Source of the DNA: an uncultured Coriobacteriaceae bacterium
GTDB taxonomy: Bacteria; Actinomycetota; Coriobacteriia; Coriobacteriales; Eggerthellaceae
Length of the DNA: 6,941 nucleotides
Direction: 5' to 3'
Assembly: GCA_900554945.1 (NCBI GenBank)
Contig: USJN01000078.1
Span: 1-6,941, forward strand
This document shows, one piece after another, positions 1-6,663 of this stretch (positions within the stretch are counted from its first letter, which is position 1; the number at the start of each line of letters is the position of its first letter). A program made the position numbers and the translations under genes. The notes beneath the pieces were generated by a model. It ran no database searches and was not told the origin of the DNA. It was given only the letters and a program-made list of their open reading frames with translations.

Positions 1-1173
1 CCTAGTGCCGTCGCCAGCGTCGTCGGGGCCGCCGCATCGGTGACGCTTGTGCTCTCGCGAGACATACCGCAGATGAACGACTTCATGCTCCCGTCGATGA
101 TCGCCTGCGTGGCGGTGCTTGGCTGGCTGTATATGCAGTGGGGCCGCTTTTACGCTCTGCTTGACACGCGGCTCATGATTCTCTGCGCATTCTCTTCCGG
201 ATTGGTGGGCTCGCTGCTCAAGACTTTTGTGCATTTCGTCCCGAGCACGATCGGCTTTATCGTCACGGTTTCGCTCCCGATGATATCGGCGTTCACCGCA
301 TCGTGGGCGATTTGCAATGCGCCGCAGTCGGAGAAACCCGCTATCCGCTTTGAGGCCAAGAGCGTGCTGCGCAATTTGGCGAAGGTGCTCGTCGCCATCG
401 TGCTTTTCAGCTTCACCACCGCGTTCGCGATCAACGCCAACGTCGTGAACCAAAGTGCTATACCGAGCCTCTATTTCATTCTCGCAAGGTTACTTGAGAT
501 GGCGATATCGCTCGCTGTTCTCTTCTACGTCGGCTTTCAAGGGAAATCTTTCAACTTCTCCGAACTCTGGCGCATCGTCCTTCTCATTTTGGCGGTTGAC
601 CTCGTTTGCGTGGTCACGTTCCCCGCTAACGCCAGCGTGCATTGCCTTGAGAGCAGCGTTTGGGACCTGCTGGTTTTATGCACATGGGTCACCGCTGCGG
701 ACATCTCGCGCCATACCCGCGGCAATTCGCCTCTGGTTTTGGGCTTTGTCTGGCCCTTGTATTCCCTCCCGTTTGCGATCGGAACGCTGCTTTCGCCCGT
801 CCTCGCACCGCACGGCATAAGCGCCGGCCAGGTGTCGCTTCTGATGCTGACCCTTCTGGTGGTCTCTTCCATTTGCCTCGAATCGCGCGATCAGGACACT
901 AAGTGGCTTTTCTCCGATCTTTGGGGCGAAGCGAGCGTCCGGCAAGGCGGCGTCGATAGCCTCGATGATCGCTGCGAGCAACTCGCGAAAGAGCACGATC
1001 TGACCCCGCGAGAGCAGGAGATCATGCAGTATCTCTGCAAGGGTCGTACGAAGGCGTACATCGCAGAGGCCTTATACCTTACCGAGAACACTGTGAAGAC
1101 GCACTCGAAGCGCATCTACACCAAACTCGGGATCCATAGCAAACGCGAGCTTCTTGACTTGGTCGAGCGCTAG
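1..1173 (+). CDS. LuxR-family transcriptional regulator with multi-pass membrane N-terminus (5' partial)
   Basis: The reading frame is open from the first base, so the gene almost certainly starts upstream; 390 codons are visible. A GTG at 40 could serve as a start, but it has no convincing ribosome-binding site and would cut into a hydrophobic segment. About nine or ten hydrophobic segments fill roughly visible codons 1-300. A hydrophilic linker then leads to a C-terminal LuxR/NarL-type helix-turn-helix (about codons 334-390). This has the usual LTPREQEIMQYL opening, an AEALYLTENTVKTHSKRIY recognition region and a KLGIHSKRELLDL end. No receiver domain is seen, so the membrane part is presumably the sensor; its ligand is unknown. 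Regulators of this design are abundant in Eggerthellaceae, often beside respiratory reductase operons. Control of the downstream ccm genes is possible from position and shared orientation, but nothing in the sequence proves it. Confidence 0.88.
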   Translation, partial: PSAVASVVGAAASVTLVLSRDIPQMNDFMLPSMIACVAVLGWLYMQWGRFYALLDTRLMILCAFSSGLVGSLLKTFVHFVPSTIGFIVTVSLPMISAFTASWAICNAPQSEKPAIRFEAKSVLRNLAKVLVAIVLFSFTTAFAINANVVNQSAIPSLYFILARLLEMAISLAVLFYVGFQGKSFNFSELWRIVLLILAVDLVCVVTFPANASVHCLESSVWDLLVLCTWVTAADISRHTRGNSPLVLGFVWPLYSLPFAIGTLLSPVLAPHGISAGQVSLLMLTLLVVSSICLESRDQDTKWLFSDLWGEASVRQGGVDSLDDRCEQLAKEHDLTPREQEIMQYLCKGRTKAYIAEALYLTENTVKTHSKRIYTKLGIHSKRELLDLVER

Positions 1174-1372
1174 GGAAGCGCGGCGGCTAAGCAACATACC
1201 GAAAGGGTGCGCGCCTTGTCGGCCGATGTGTGCCTCGCGGGGGCGCTGAATGCGAGATTGACCCTTTTCGACAACTGTCTGTGGCAATAACACCCTAAAC
1301 GGGGGATAGTGATTTCTTGAAAAAGCGCTTATGGTAGGGATGTTCGAAAAGGCAATCAGGGGAGGGGCCGCT
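1174..1372 (+). promoter_or_regulatory. Spacer between regulator gene and ccmE: inverted repeats, likely ccm promoter region
   Basis: This 199-base gap separates the regulator from the ccm genes and is the natural place for the ccm promoter. AAAGGGT at 1202-1208 is matched by its inverted copy ACCCTTT at 1261-1267. Between them lie a perfect 8-base palindrome TCGGCCGA (1219-1226) and a CTCGC/GCGAG pair (1234-1238 and 1252-1256). The outer pair is followed by only a short T stretch, so it is a weak terminator candidate for the regulator and an equally weak operator candidate. TTGACC at 1258-1263 and TTGAAA at 1317-1322 resemble -35 boxes, and GATAGT at 1305-1310 resembles a -10 box, but no pair has both good matches and good spacing. 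The promoter is therefore inferred from position. GGGGAGG at 1359-1365 is the ccmE ribosome-binding site. Confidence 0.35.
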
Positions 1373-2044
1373 ATGAACTCGAAGACAAAGCGCCGCATGG
1401 CGGTGGTGACGGGAATTATCGTAGTCGTGCTCGTTTTGGTGCTGGCCTTTGTGGGCGGGTCGGGATCGGCGAAGGCGGTCACGCTCGCCGAGGCGGCATC
1501 GGGAGACTATGCGGGTTCCGATAAGGCGCTGCAGGTGACGGGCAATGTGGTCGAGAACTCGTTTTCCACCGAAGGTAATGTCCTCACCTTCGACATCTAC
1601 GACCCCGACGGCGACGCTTCCCAAAAGCTGCATGTCACCTATGACGGCGGCGTGTCCGCAACGTTCGGCAACGATGTGGTCGCCATCTGCACGGGCAAGG
1701 TACAGCAAGACGGTACGCTGCGCGCCTCGCAGCTTGTCACGAAATGCCCCTCGAAGTACGAGAACGCATCCGACGCGCTCACCGTCTCGAAGCTTTTGGG
1801 CTACGGCGACAAGGTGCTCGACAAGCCGGTGAAGGTCTCGGGAACGCTGGCTGAAGGCACGCTTTCCCCCGCAGGTTCCAGCCAGCGCTTCGTGCTTCAG
1901 GATGCCTCGGGCTCGCAGAGCGTTCCCGTGTGTTTCGACGGCGCGCTTTCCGACGACGTTAAAGGTGGCGCCTCCCTCGTCGTGACGGGTTCTCTTTCCG
2001 ATGGTGGCCTGTTCACCGCGACGCAAGTTGCCCTGGAAGGATAG
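1373..2044 (+). CDS. ccmE: CcmE, CXXXY-type heme chaperone with an extra C-terminal OB-like domain
   Basis: CcmE takes heme from CcmC, holds it covalently outside the membrane and passes it to CcmF. The ATG at 1373 is chosen because GGGGAGG (1359-1365) sits 7 bases upstream and the protein then opens with a basic stretch and one membrane anchor (about residues 9-28). An ATG at 1331 in the same frame lacks such a site. The 223-residue product is longer than typical CcmE (E. coli about 159). Residues 52-124 form the first OB-like strand region (QVTGNVVE, then LHVTYDG). It leads into C125-P-S-K-Y129, at the place where classical CcmE has H-x-x-x-Y. The heme ligand is thus predicted to be Cys125, as in CXXXY variants. 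Residues 150-223 look like a second OB-like domain (VKVSGTLAEGTL, SVPVCFDGALSDDVKGGASLVVTGSL) that ends at ALEG without any heme motif. ccmF starts 6 bases after the stop, so the two are probably co-transcribed. Confidence 0.88.
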   Translation: MNSKTKRRMAVVTGIIVVVLVLVLAFVGGSGSAKAVTLAEAASGDYAGSDKALQVTGNVVENSFSTEGNVLTFDIYDPDGDASQKLHVTYDGGVSATFGNDVVAICTGKVQQDGTLRASQLVTKCPSKYENASDALTVSKLLGYGDKVLDKPVKVSGTLAEGTLSPAGSSQRFVLQDASGSQSVPVCFDGALSDDVKGGASLVVTGSLSDGGLFTATQVALEG

Positions 2045-2050
2045 GATTAC

Positions 2051-4303
2051 ATGTCGACGATCGGACTTCTCGCGCTTTTGGTCGCCTTCGCAGCGACGGT
2101 GGTCTCCGCCGCATGTCTGTTTGGAGGCTATCTGATCGGCCTCAAGCGTTCAACTGAGGCGGGCGATGCGCTCATCTGGGCGGGGCATATCGCGGTTTTC
2201 CTCGCTGCGGCGATGCTCACAGTGTGCTGCGGCGTGCTCGTGTACTGTTTCTTCGCAGGCGACTACTCCATCGAGTACGTGCTCAACCAGCACAGCAACG
2301 CCTCGGGCGAGCTTGCGTGGCTCTACAAGCTGTCGGGTTTGTGGGCGGGGCGCGAAGGGTCGCTTCTGTTCTGGGCATGGCTCATCTCCGTGTTCTCGTC
2401 GGTGGTCGCGGCGCGCGATTTGAAGAATCCTCGCAAGCTCGACTCCATGGCGCTTCTGGTGCTTATGGTGGTGCTCGCGGCGTTCGTCGGGGTGATGCTG
2501 TTCTCGGAGAGCAACATGCCCTTTACGCTGACGCCCGACAAGTACTACGGCAAAGACGGCAAGCTCACCACTGCGGCGTCTCTTCTCGGCATGAACGCGC
2601 TGCTTGAGCATTGGGCGATGGCCATCCACCCGCCCACGCTGTTTGTAGGCTATGCGGGCCTTACCGTCCCCTTTGCTTACGCGATCGCGGCGCTCGTGGT
2701 AAACGATCCGTCGAAGGAATGGGTGGTACGCGCCGAGCGATATGCCCTCTTCTCGTGGTTGTTCTTAGGCATCGGCATCGGCCTTGGCGCCGTGTGGGCC
2801 TACGTGGTGCTCGGCTGGGGCGGCTACTGGGGCTGGGATGCCGTGGAAAACGCGAGCCTGTTGTCGTGGATCGTGGGCGTGGCCCTCATCCACAGCTTCA
2901 CGGTGTACCGTCAGCGCGGGGCCTTCAAGCGTTGGAGCGTCATGTGCGCATGCGTCACGTTTGCCTTCGTGATTGTGGGAACCTTCATCTCCCGTTCGGG
3001 CCTGGTGCAGTCCGTGCATGCCTTCGAGGGCGATCTGGTGTCGCTCATGCTGTTCGGTGCGCTTATCGTGTGCTCGGTTCTTGCAGGCGCTGTCGGGCTT
3101 GCCATCAGGTGGAAGAGCTTTGGCTCGGCAAGCGCCGACGAGATGGAGAGCATGGCGTCGAAAGAGGCCGCGTACTATTTCAACAACGTGATCATGGTCG
3201 TGTTCGCCGTTCTTTTGGCGTACCTGACCGCGTCTTCCGCGCTGCCGAGTGTGCTGCCCTTCGGCGGCGAGCAGGTTTCGGCGGGCACGTACAACGCCAT
3301 CGCGCGCCTGCTAGGCATCGTGTATCTGGCCATTTTGGCCGTGTGCCCCCTGCTTGCCTGGGGAAAAACCGACCCACACGAGTTTCTGCGCACGGCGCGC
3401 GTGCCTGCCATCTGCGCTTTTGTGCTGTTCGCGGTGCTCATGGTGTACTGGGCGACCTACCTGGTGCCGAGCTATAACGCTGCCCTTGCTGTCGGCGACA
3501 CGAATGCGGAAGGCCTGGCGAGCGAGGGCCCTGCGGCTTACTACAACGGGTTGGCGGCTGTGGGCTTTTTGGTCGCGAGCCTACTCCTGTTCAACTCGCT
3601 GTTCATGCTTGTGCGCGCCGTCCGATCCTATGGGAAGGCGCACGATGCGAACGCTCTGGTGGCGCTGGGTGGGCTTTTGCGCCATAACGCCTCGCGCCTG
3701 GGCGGCTTCGTGTCACATCTTGCCATGGCGGTCATCCTGGTGGGGCTCATCGGCTCCTCGATGTATGTCACTGAAGTGACCGATTACGTGCCCTACGACG
3801 AGGCGTCCGACACGGCAGGGGAGAGCATGACCGTGCAGGATTTCACGCTCGCCTACGCATCGAGCTCGGTTGAGATGGCTGACAACAAAGACGACATCGT
3901 GTACACCGTCGTGTTCGACGTGTATAAAAAGGGGGACTACCTCGGTCAGGTCTCGCCTGCGGTACAGGTTGTGCAATCGACTCAGCAGCAGAAACTTGTC
4001 GCGAGCGTGATTTCGCTGCCGACGGAGGACTTCTTCGTGGTGTATCGCGGAGTGAACGATGACGGCGCATTCTCGATGGACGTTCGCGTGAATCCGCTCG
4101 TGAGCGAGGTGTGGTTTGGTTTCGGTCTGCTCATGGTGGGCGTTGCCGTGGCCACCTTCGGCGGGCGCGGTGCGAAGCGCACGGGGAAGAGCGCCGATGC
4201 GAAGGTTGCCGAGGATACCGTCGAGGTTGTCACTGGGAAGATTGTTACCGAGGCAGCCGCTGAGGCTGTTTCGAAGAGACAGACAAGCGGCATGGAGGCG
4301 TGA
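2051..4303 (+). CDS. ccmF: CcmF, cytochrome c heme lyase (WWD family)
   Basis: CcmF transfers heme from CcmE to apocytochrome c on the outer face of the membrane. The 750-residue product has about 15 hydrophobic segments. The tryptophan-rich WWD signature WGGYWGWDAVENASLLSW lies at residues 256-273. Four histidines match the family's heme ligands: H193 in AIHPPTLFVGY and H323 in LVQSVHAF flank the WWD region, while H281 (LIHSF) and H556 (FVSHLAMA) match the two transmembrane ligands of the b-type heme (E. coli H173, H303, H261, H491 in that role set). Residues about 575-685 form the large extracytoplasmic domain before the last membrane segment (about 687-704). A basic then Ala/Glu/Val-rich tail of about 45 residues follows, making the protein longer than E. 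coli CcmF (about 647). GGAAGGA at 2035-2041 is the ribosome-binding site and overlaps the end of ccmE. All key residues are present, so it should be active. Confidence 0.96.
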   Translation: MSTIGLLALLVAFAATVVSAACLFGGYLIGLKRSTEAGDALIWAGHIAVFLAAAMLTVCCGVLVYCFFAGDYSIEYVLNQHSNASGELAWLYKLSGLWAGREGSLLFWAWLISVFSSVVAARDLKNPRKLDSMALLVLMVVLAAFVGVMLFSESNMPFTLTPDKYYGKDGKLTTAASLLGMNALLEHWAMAIHPPTLFVGYAGLTVPFAYAIAALVVNDPSKEWVVRAERYALFSWLFLGIGIGLGAVWAYVVLGWGGYWGWDAVENASLLSWIVGVALIHSFTVYRQRGAFKRWSVMCACVTFAFVIVGTFISRSGLVQSVHAFEGDLVSLMLFGALIVCSVLAGAVGLAIRWKSFGSASADEMESMASKEAAYYFNNVIMVVFAVLLAYLTASSALPSVLPFGGEQVSAGTYNAIARLLGIVYLAILAVCPLLAWGKTDPHEFLRTARVPAICAFVLFAVLMVYWATYLVPSYNAALAVGDTNAEGLASEGPAAYYNGLAAVGFLVASLLLFNSLFMLVRAVRSYGKAHDANALVALGGLLRHNASRLGGFVSHLAMAVILVGLIGSSMYVTEVTDYVPYDEASDTAGESMTVQDFTLAYASSSVEMADNKDDIVYTVVFDVYKKGDYLGQVSPAVQVVQSTQQQKLVASVISLPTEDFFVVYRGVNDDGAFSMDVRVNPLVSEVWFGFGLLMVGVAVATFGGRGAKRTGKSADAKVAEDTVEVVTGKIVTEAAAEAVSKRQTSGMEA

Positions 4304-4309
4304 TTGCGC

Positions 4310-5035
4310 ATGGCTGAAGAAGACGTTCCCGCAATCAAGACAAAGCGCCTTTCGAAGGCGTTCGGCACCCGCAAGGCGGTCGACAATGTGTCGATTGAGG
4401 TGCCGGCGGGCGCATTCCTTTCCATTTTCGGCCCGAACGGCGCGGGGAAGACGACGCTTCTTCGCATGCTCTCCACGCTCTCGCGCTCCTCGTCGGGAAG
4501 CGCGCAGCTTATGGGCATCGACCTGAAGGAGGAGCCCGACCTTGCACGCGAGCACATCGGGTTCATCTCGCACGCGCCCATGCTTTACCCCGACCTGTCC
4601 GCCGAGCAGAACCTTACATTGTATGCCCAGCTCTATGGTGTGGTTGATGTGCCTGCTCGCGTGGAAGAGATGCTCGAGGCGGTGGAATTGAAGCACCGTC
4701 GCCTCGACACCGTGCGCACGTTCTCTCGCGGTATGATCCAGCGCCTCTCCATCGCCCGTGCCCTGATTCACGACCCCGATGTCGTGTTCTTGGACGAGCC
4801 GTACTCGGGCCTCGATCCGCATGCGGTGGAAATCTTCGACGAGCTTATTGCCCGCCAACGAGAGGGGCGCACGTTTATCATGGTGAGCCATGATTTGCGC
4901 AAGGGCTATTCCATGTGCACGCACGCGCTGGTGCTTGCGCGCGGCCGTGTGGTCGCCCTCGACGCCAAGGAGAACCTCGATTTCGATGAGTTCGAGGCGC
5001 TCTATCGCGAGACTGTCGGAATGGGGGTGGCGTGA
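4310..5035 (+). CDS. ccmA: CcmA, ATP-binding subunit of the heme-related ABC transporter
   Basis: This is the cytoplasmic ATPase that works with CcmB; in System I its ATP hydrolysis releases holo-CcmE from CcmC. In the 241-residue product the Walker A GPNGAGKTT is at 41-49, the signature TFSRGMIQRLSIARAL at about 137-152, Walker B with catalytic Glu (VVFLDEPYSGLDP) at 158-170, and the switch His in MVSHDL at 194. The signature is the FSRGM type rather than LSSGQ. The Q-loop region reads ISHAPMLYPDLS (86-97), with Ala89 where a Gln is usual. The protein is longer than E. coli CcmA (about 207), mainly at the C-terminus. The start is uncertain: GGAGG at 4294-4298 lies 11 bases before the ATG at 4310 and 5 bases before a TTG at 4304, which would add two residues. 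ATG is preferred as the commoner start codon. Identification as CcmA rather than a generic ABC ATPase rests largely on its position between ccmF and ccmB. Confidence 0.92.
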   Translation: MAEEDVPAIKTKRLSKAFGTRKAVDNVSIEVPAGAFLSIFGPNGAGKTTLLRMLSTLSRSSSGSAQLMGIDLKEEPDLAREHIGFISHAPMLYPDLSAEQNLTLYAQLYGVVDVPARVEEMLEAVELKHRRLDTVRTFSRGMIQRLSIARALIHDPDVVFLDEPYSGLDPHAVEIFDELIARQREGRTFIMVSHDLRKGYSMCTHALVLARGRVVALDAKENLDFDEFEALYRETVGMGVA

Positions 5036-5805
5036 TGGCGCGCAAGATGAGAGACGATGCTGCGGGGTTTGCCGCCTCGGGCCGCGAACGCGCGGTTGAG
5101 CTTCGCAAACCTTCTACGTTTGCCCAGTACAAGACGCTGCTCATGAAGGACTTGCAGCAGGAGTTCCGCACTAAAGAGCTGCTTACCTCCATGGGCATTT
5201 ACGCGCTTTTGGTGCTCATTGTCTACGGAGCCTCGCTTGGGCAGTCGGTGCGGGCGTCTGAGGTGCTTCCCATTGCGGGTGGCCTTCTGTGGGCGCTCAT
5301 CGTGTTCACCTCGCTTTTGGGCCTTGGCCGTTCGTTCGCGCACGAGAAGGAGCAGGGCTGCATGGAGGGAATCCTCCTCGTGCCTCTCGACCGTGCCGTG
5401 GTGTTTCTGGCGAAGGCCACCTCGAACGTGCTGTTTTTGCTGGTGGTCGAGGTAATCGCCGTGCCGTTGTTCGCGTTTTTCTTCCTTGCGGGAGCCTCGC
5501 TTGCCGAAACAACGCCCTATGCCTTGCTGCCGCTTTTGGTGGGCACGGTTGGCATTGCCGGCGTCGGCACGTTGCTTTCCACTATCACGGTGAACACGCG
5601 TGGGAGAGATGTCATGCTCGCGGTGCTGTTCGTGCCGATCGTCTTCCCGCTTCTGTACGCGTGTGCATCGGCGACCACGGCGATGATCGCCGGCACTGCG
5701 GGCGCATGGGACGTTTTCTTGCCTTCGATGGCGCTTGCGTGCGGCTACGATGCGATCATGCTGCTGGCAAGCTGGGCACTGTATGATTTCGTGATTTCAG
5801 CGTAG
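5035..5805 (+). CDS. ccmB: CcmB, membrane subunit of the Ccm ABC transporter
   Basis: CcmB is the membrane partner of CcmA in the CcmABCD complex. The ATG at 5035 shares its A with the ccmA stop (TGATG), a classic coupled arrangement; a GTG at 5032 would add one residue. A G-rich stretch (5022-5029) may act as a weak ribosome-binding site. The 256-residue product has about six membrane segments (roughly 51-69, 78-98, 131-155, 164-183, 193-212, 232-253). Family-like features are KDLQQEFRTKE (38-48) just before the first segment, the EKEQGCMEGILLVPLDR loop (104-120), K127 in FLAKATSN, and the NTRGRDVMLAVLFVPIVFPLL region (187-207). A hydrophilic stretch of about 28 residues precedes the point where E. 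coli CcmB begins, making it longer than the usual 220 or so. The family assignment is firm in this context, although the sequence is divergent. Confidence 0.93.
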   Translation: MARKMRDDAAGFAASGRERAVELRKPSTFAQYKTLLMKDLQQEFRTKELLTSMGIYALLVLIVYGASLGQSVRASEVLPIAGGLLWALIVFTSLLGLGRSFAHEKEQGCMEGILLVPLDRAVVFLAKATSNVLFLLVVEVIAVPLFAFFFLAGASLAETTPYALLPLLVGTVGIAGVGTLLSTITVNTRGRDVMLAVLFVPIVFPLLYACASATTAMIAGTAGAWDVFLPSMALACGYDAIMLLASWALYDFVISA

Positions 5806-5886
5806 GAGTTTTCGCCGGTCATCGATGGTTCGACTGGGCTGGTGGAGTGCGGCTTTGGAGCAAAGGAAAGATAGGAGACAAGCCAT

Positions 5887-6663
5887 ATGGCGAATAAGAG
5901 ACCTTGTAAGGTTCCCGAAGCAGGGCAGTGGCCCGACAAGATAGCGCCCTGGGTGCTACTAGCGGGTCTTGTGCTTTCTACGGTGGGCTTTCTCATGGCG
6001 TTTCTGTACGCGGGGCCGGTGTCGGGCGCCACGGTGGACGGCGCCGAGCTTATTGGCGGGCAGATGATTTCGAACAAGTTGCTTCTCTCGCAGAAGATTT
6101 TCTACTTCCATATGCCGGTTGCCATCGTGTCGTTCGTGGCGCTTGCGTTCGGGGCGTTCTACTGCGTGCGCTTCCTCATGACGAAGAATCGGCGCTTCGA
6201 CACCTGTGCGCGCGTGGCGTTCGAAATAGCGCTTCTGTTCGTCGCTGGCACCATGATCACGGGTGATCTGTGGACGCGATTCGAGTGGGGCGTGTGGTGG
6301 ACGTGGGATCCGCGATTGACGACCTATCTTATTTTGATGCTCATTGTGATTGCGTATTTCGTGCTTCGCAATGCTATCGAGGAGCCTGAGCGCTGTGCGA
6401 CGTATGCCGCGGTCATCGGCATCATCGCGTTTGTCGACGTGCCTATCTGCTATATGGTGACGCGTCTTATCCCGTCGAGCATCCACCCTGTCGTTCTGCG
6501 CGAAGGCGGCATGTCGGGGGATATGGCGGCGACGCTCGTCATGTGCCTTCTGGGCCTGATGTGCGTGGGGTTTGCGCTCTATCGCCTGCGTTTTCGCCAG
6601 GTGCGTCTGACCGAGCGCGTCGAGACGCTGAAACTTGCCGTCGAGGAAATAGAGGAGAGATAA
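5887..6663 (+). CDS. ccmC: CcmC, heme-handling WWD membrane protein that loads CcmE
   Basis: CcmC binds heme on the outer face of the membrane and mediates its attachment to CcmE. The ATG at 5887 is preceded by AGGAGA (5873-5878) at 8 bases, and an in-frame stop at 5872-5874 rules out a longer form. The 258-residue product has about six membrane segments. The WWD motif WGVWWTWDPRLTTYL occupies residues 134-148. The two heme-ligand histidines of the family are H75 (IFYFHMPVAI) and H200 (SSIHPVVL), matching E. coli H60 and H184. The C-terminus is a charged amphipathic stretch (about 235-258). An 81-base gap separates it from ccmB, the largest break inside the cluster, while the ccmD-like gene starts directly after its stop. 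A CcsA/ResC or NrfE-type protein of System II also has a WWD motif, but the length, His spacing and neighbours favour CcmC. Confidence 0.95.
   Translation: MANKRPCKVPEAGQWPDKIAPWVLLAGLVLSTVGFLMAFLYAGPVSGATVDGAELIGGQMISNKLLLSQKIFYFHMPVAIVSFVALAFGAFYCVRFLMTKNRRFDTCARVAFEIALLFVAGTMITGDLWTRFEWGVWWTWDPRLTTYLILMLIVIAYFVLRNAIEEPERCATYAAVIGIIAFVDVPICYMVTRLIPSSIHPVVLREGGMSGDMAATLVMCLLGLMCVGFALYRLRFRQVRLTERVETLKLAVEEIEER

Noticed and set aside
40..1173. GTG at 40 as the true start of the LuxR-type regulator
   Set aside because: The frame is open to the window edge, codons before 40 are hydrophobic like a membrane segment, and no clear ribosome-binding site precedes the GTG; a 5' partial gene is more likely.
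1331..1372. Upstream ATG at 1331 as the ccmE start
   Set aside because: It would add 14 residues before the membrane anchor and lacks a ribosome-binding site, whereas the ATG at 1373 has GGGGAGG at a good distance.
1295..2026. Minus-strand open frame of 243 codons opposite ccmE
   Set aside because: Antisense shadow of ccmE with no domain, no plausible ribosome-binding context and a biased composition.
2611..3477. Plus-strand open frame of 288 codons inside ccmF in another frame
   Set aside because: The translation is Arg/Cys/His-rich with no recognisable domain, and it overlaps the WWD region of ccmF, which is clearly the coding frame.
3713..4924. Long minus-strand open frame (403 codons) opposite ccmF and ccmA
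   Set aside because: It lies opposite two genes with intact motifs, its translation is rich in His and Arg as expected for an antisense frame in G+C-rich DNA, and it shows no domain.
5825..5944. Possible 39-codon open frame in the ccmB-ccmC gap
   Set aside because: It runs into ccmC in another frame, has no good ribosome-binding site and its product shows no membrane segment or motif.
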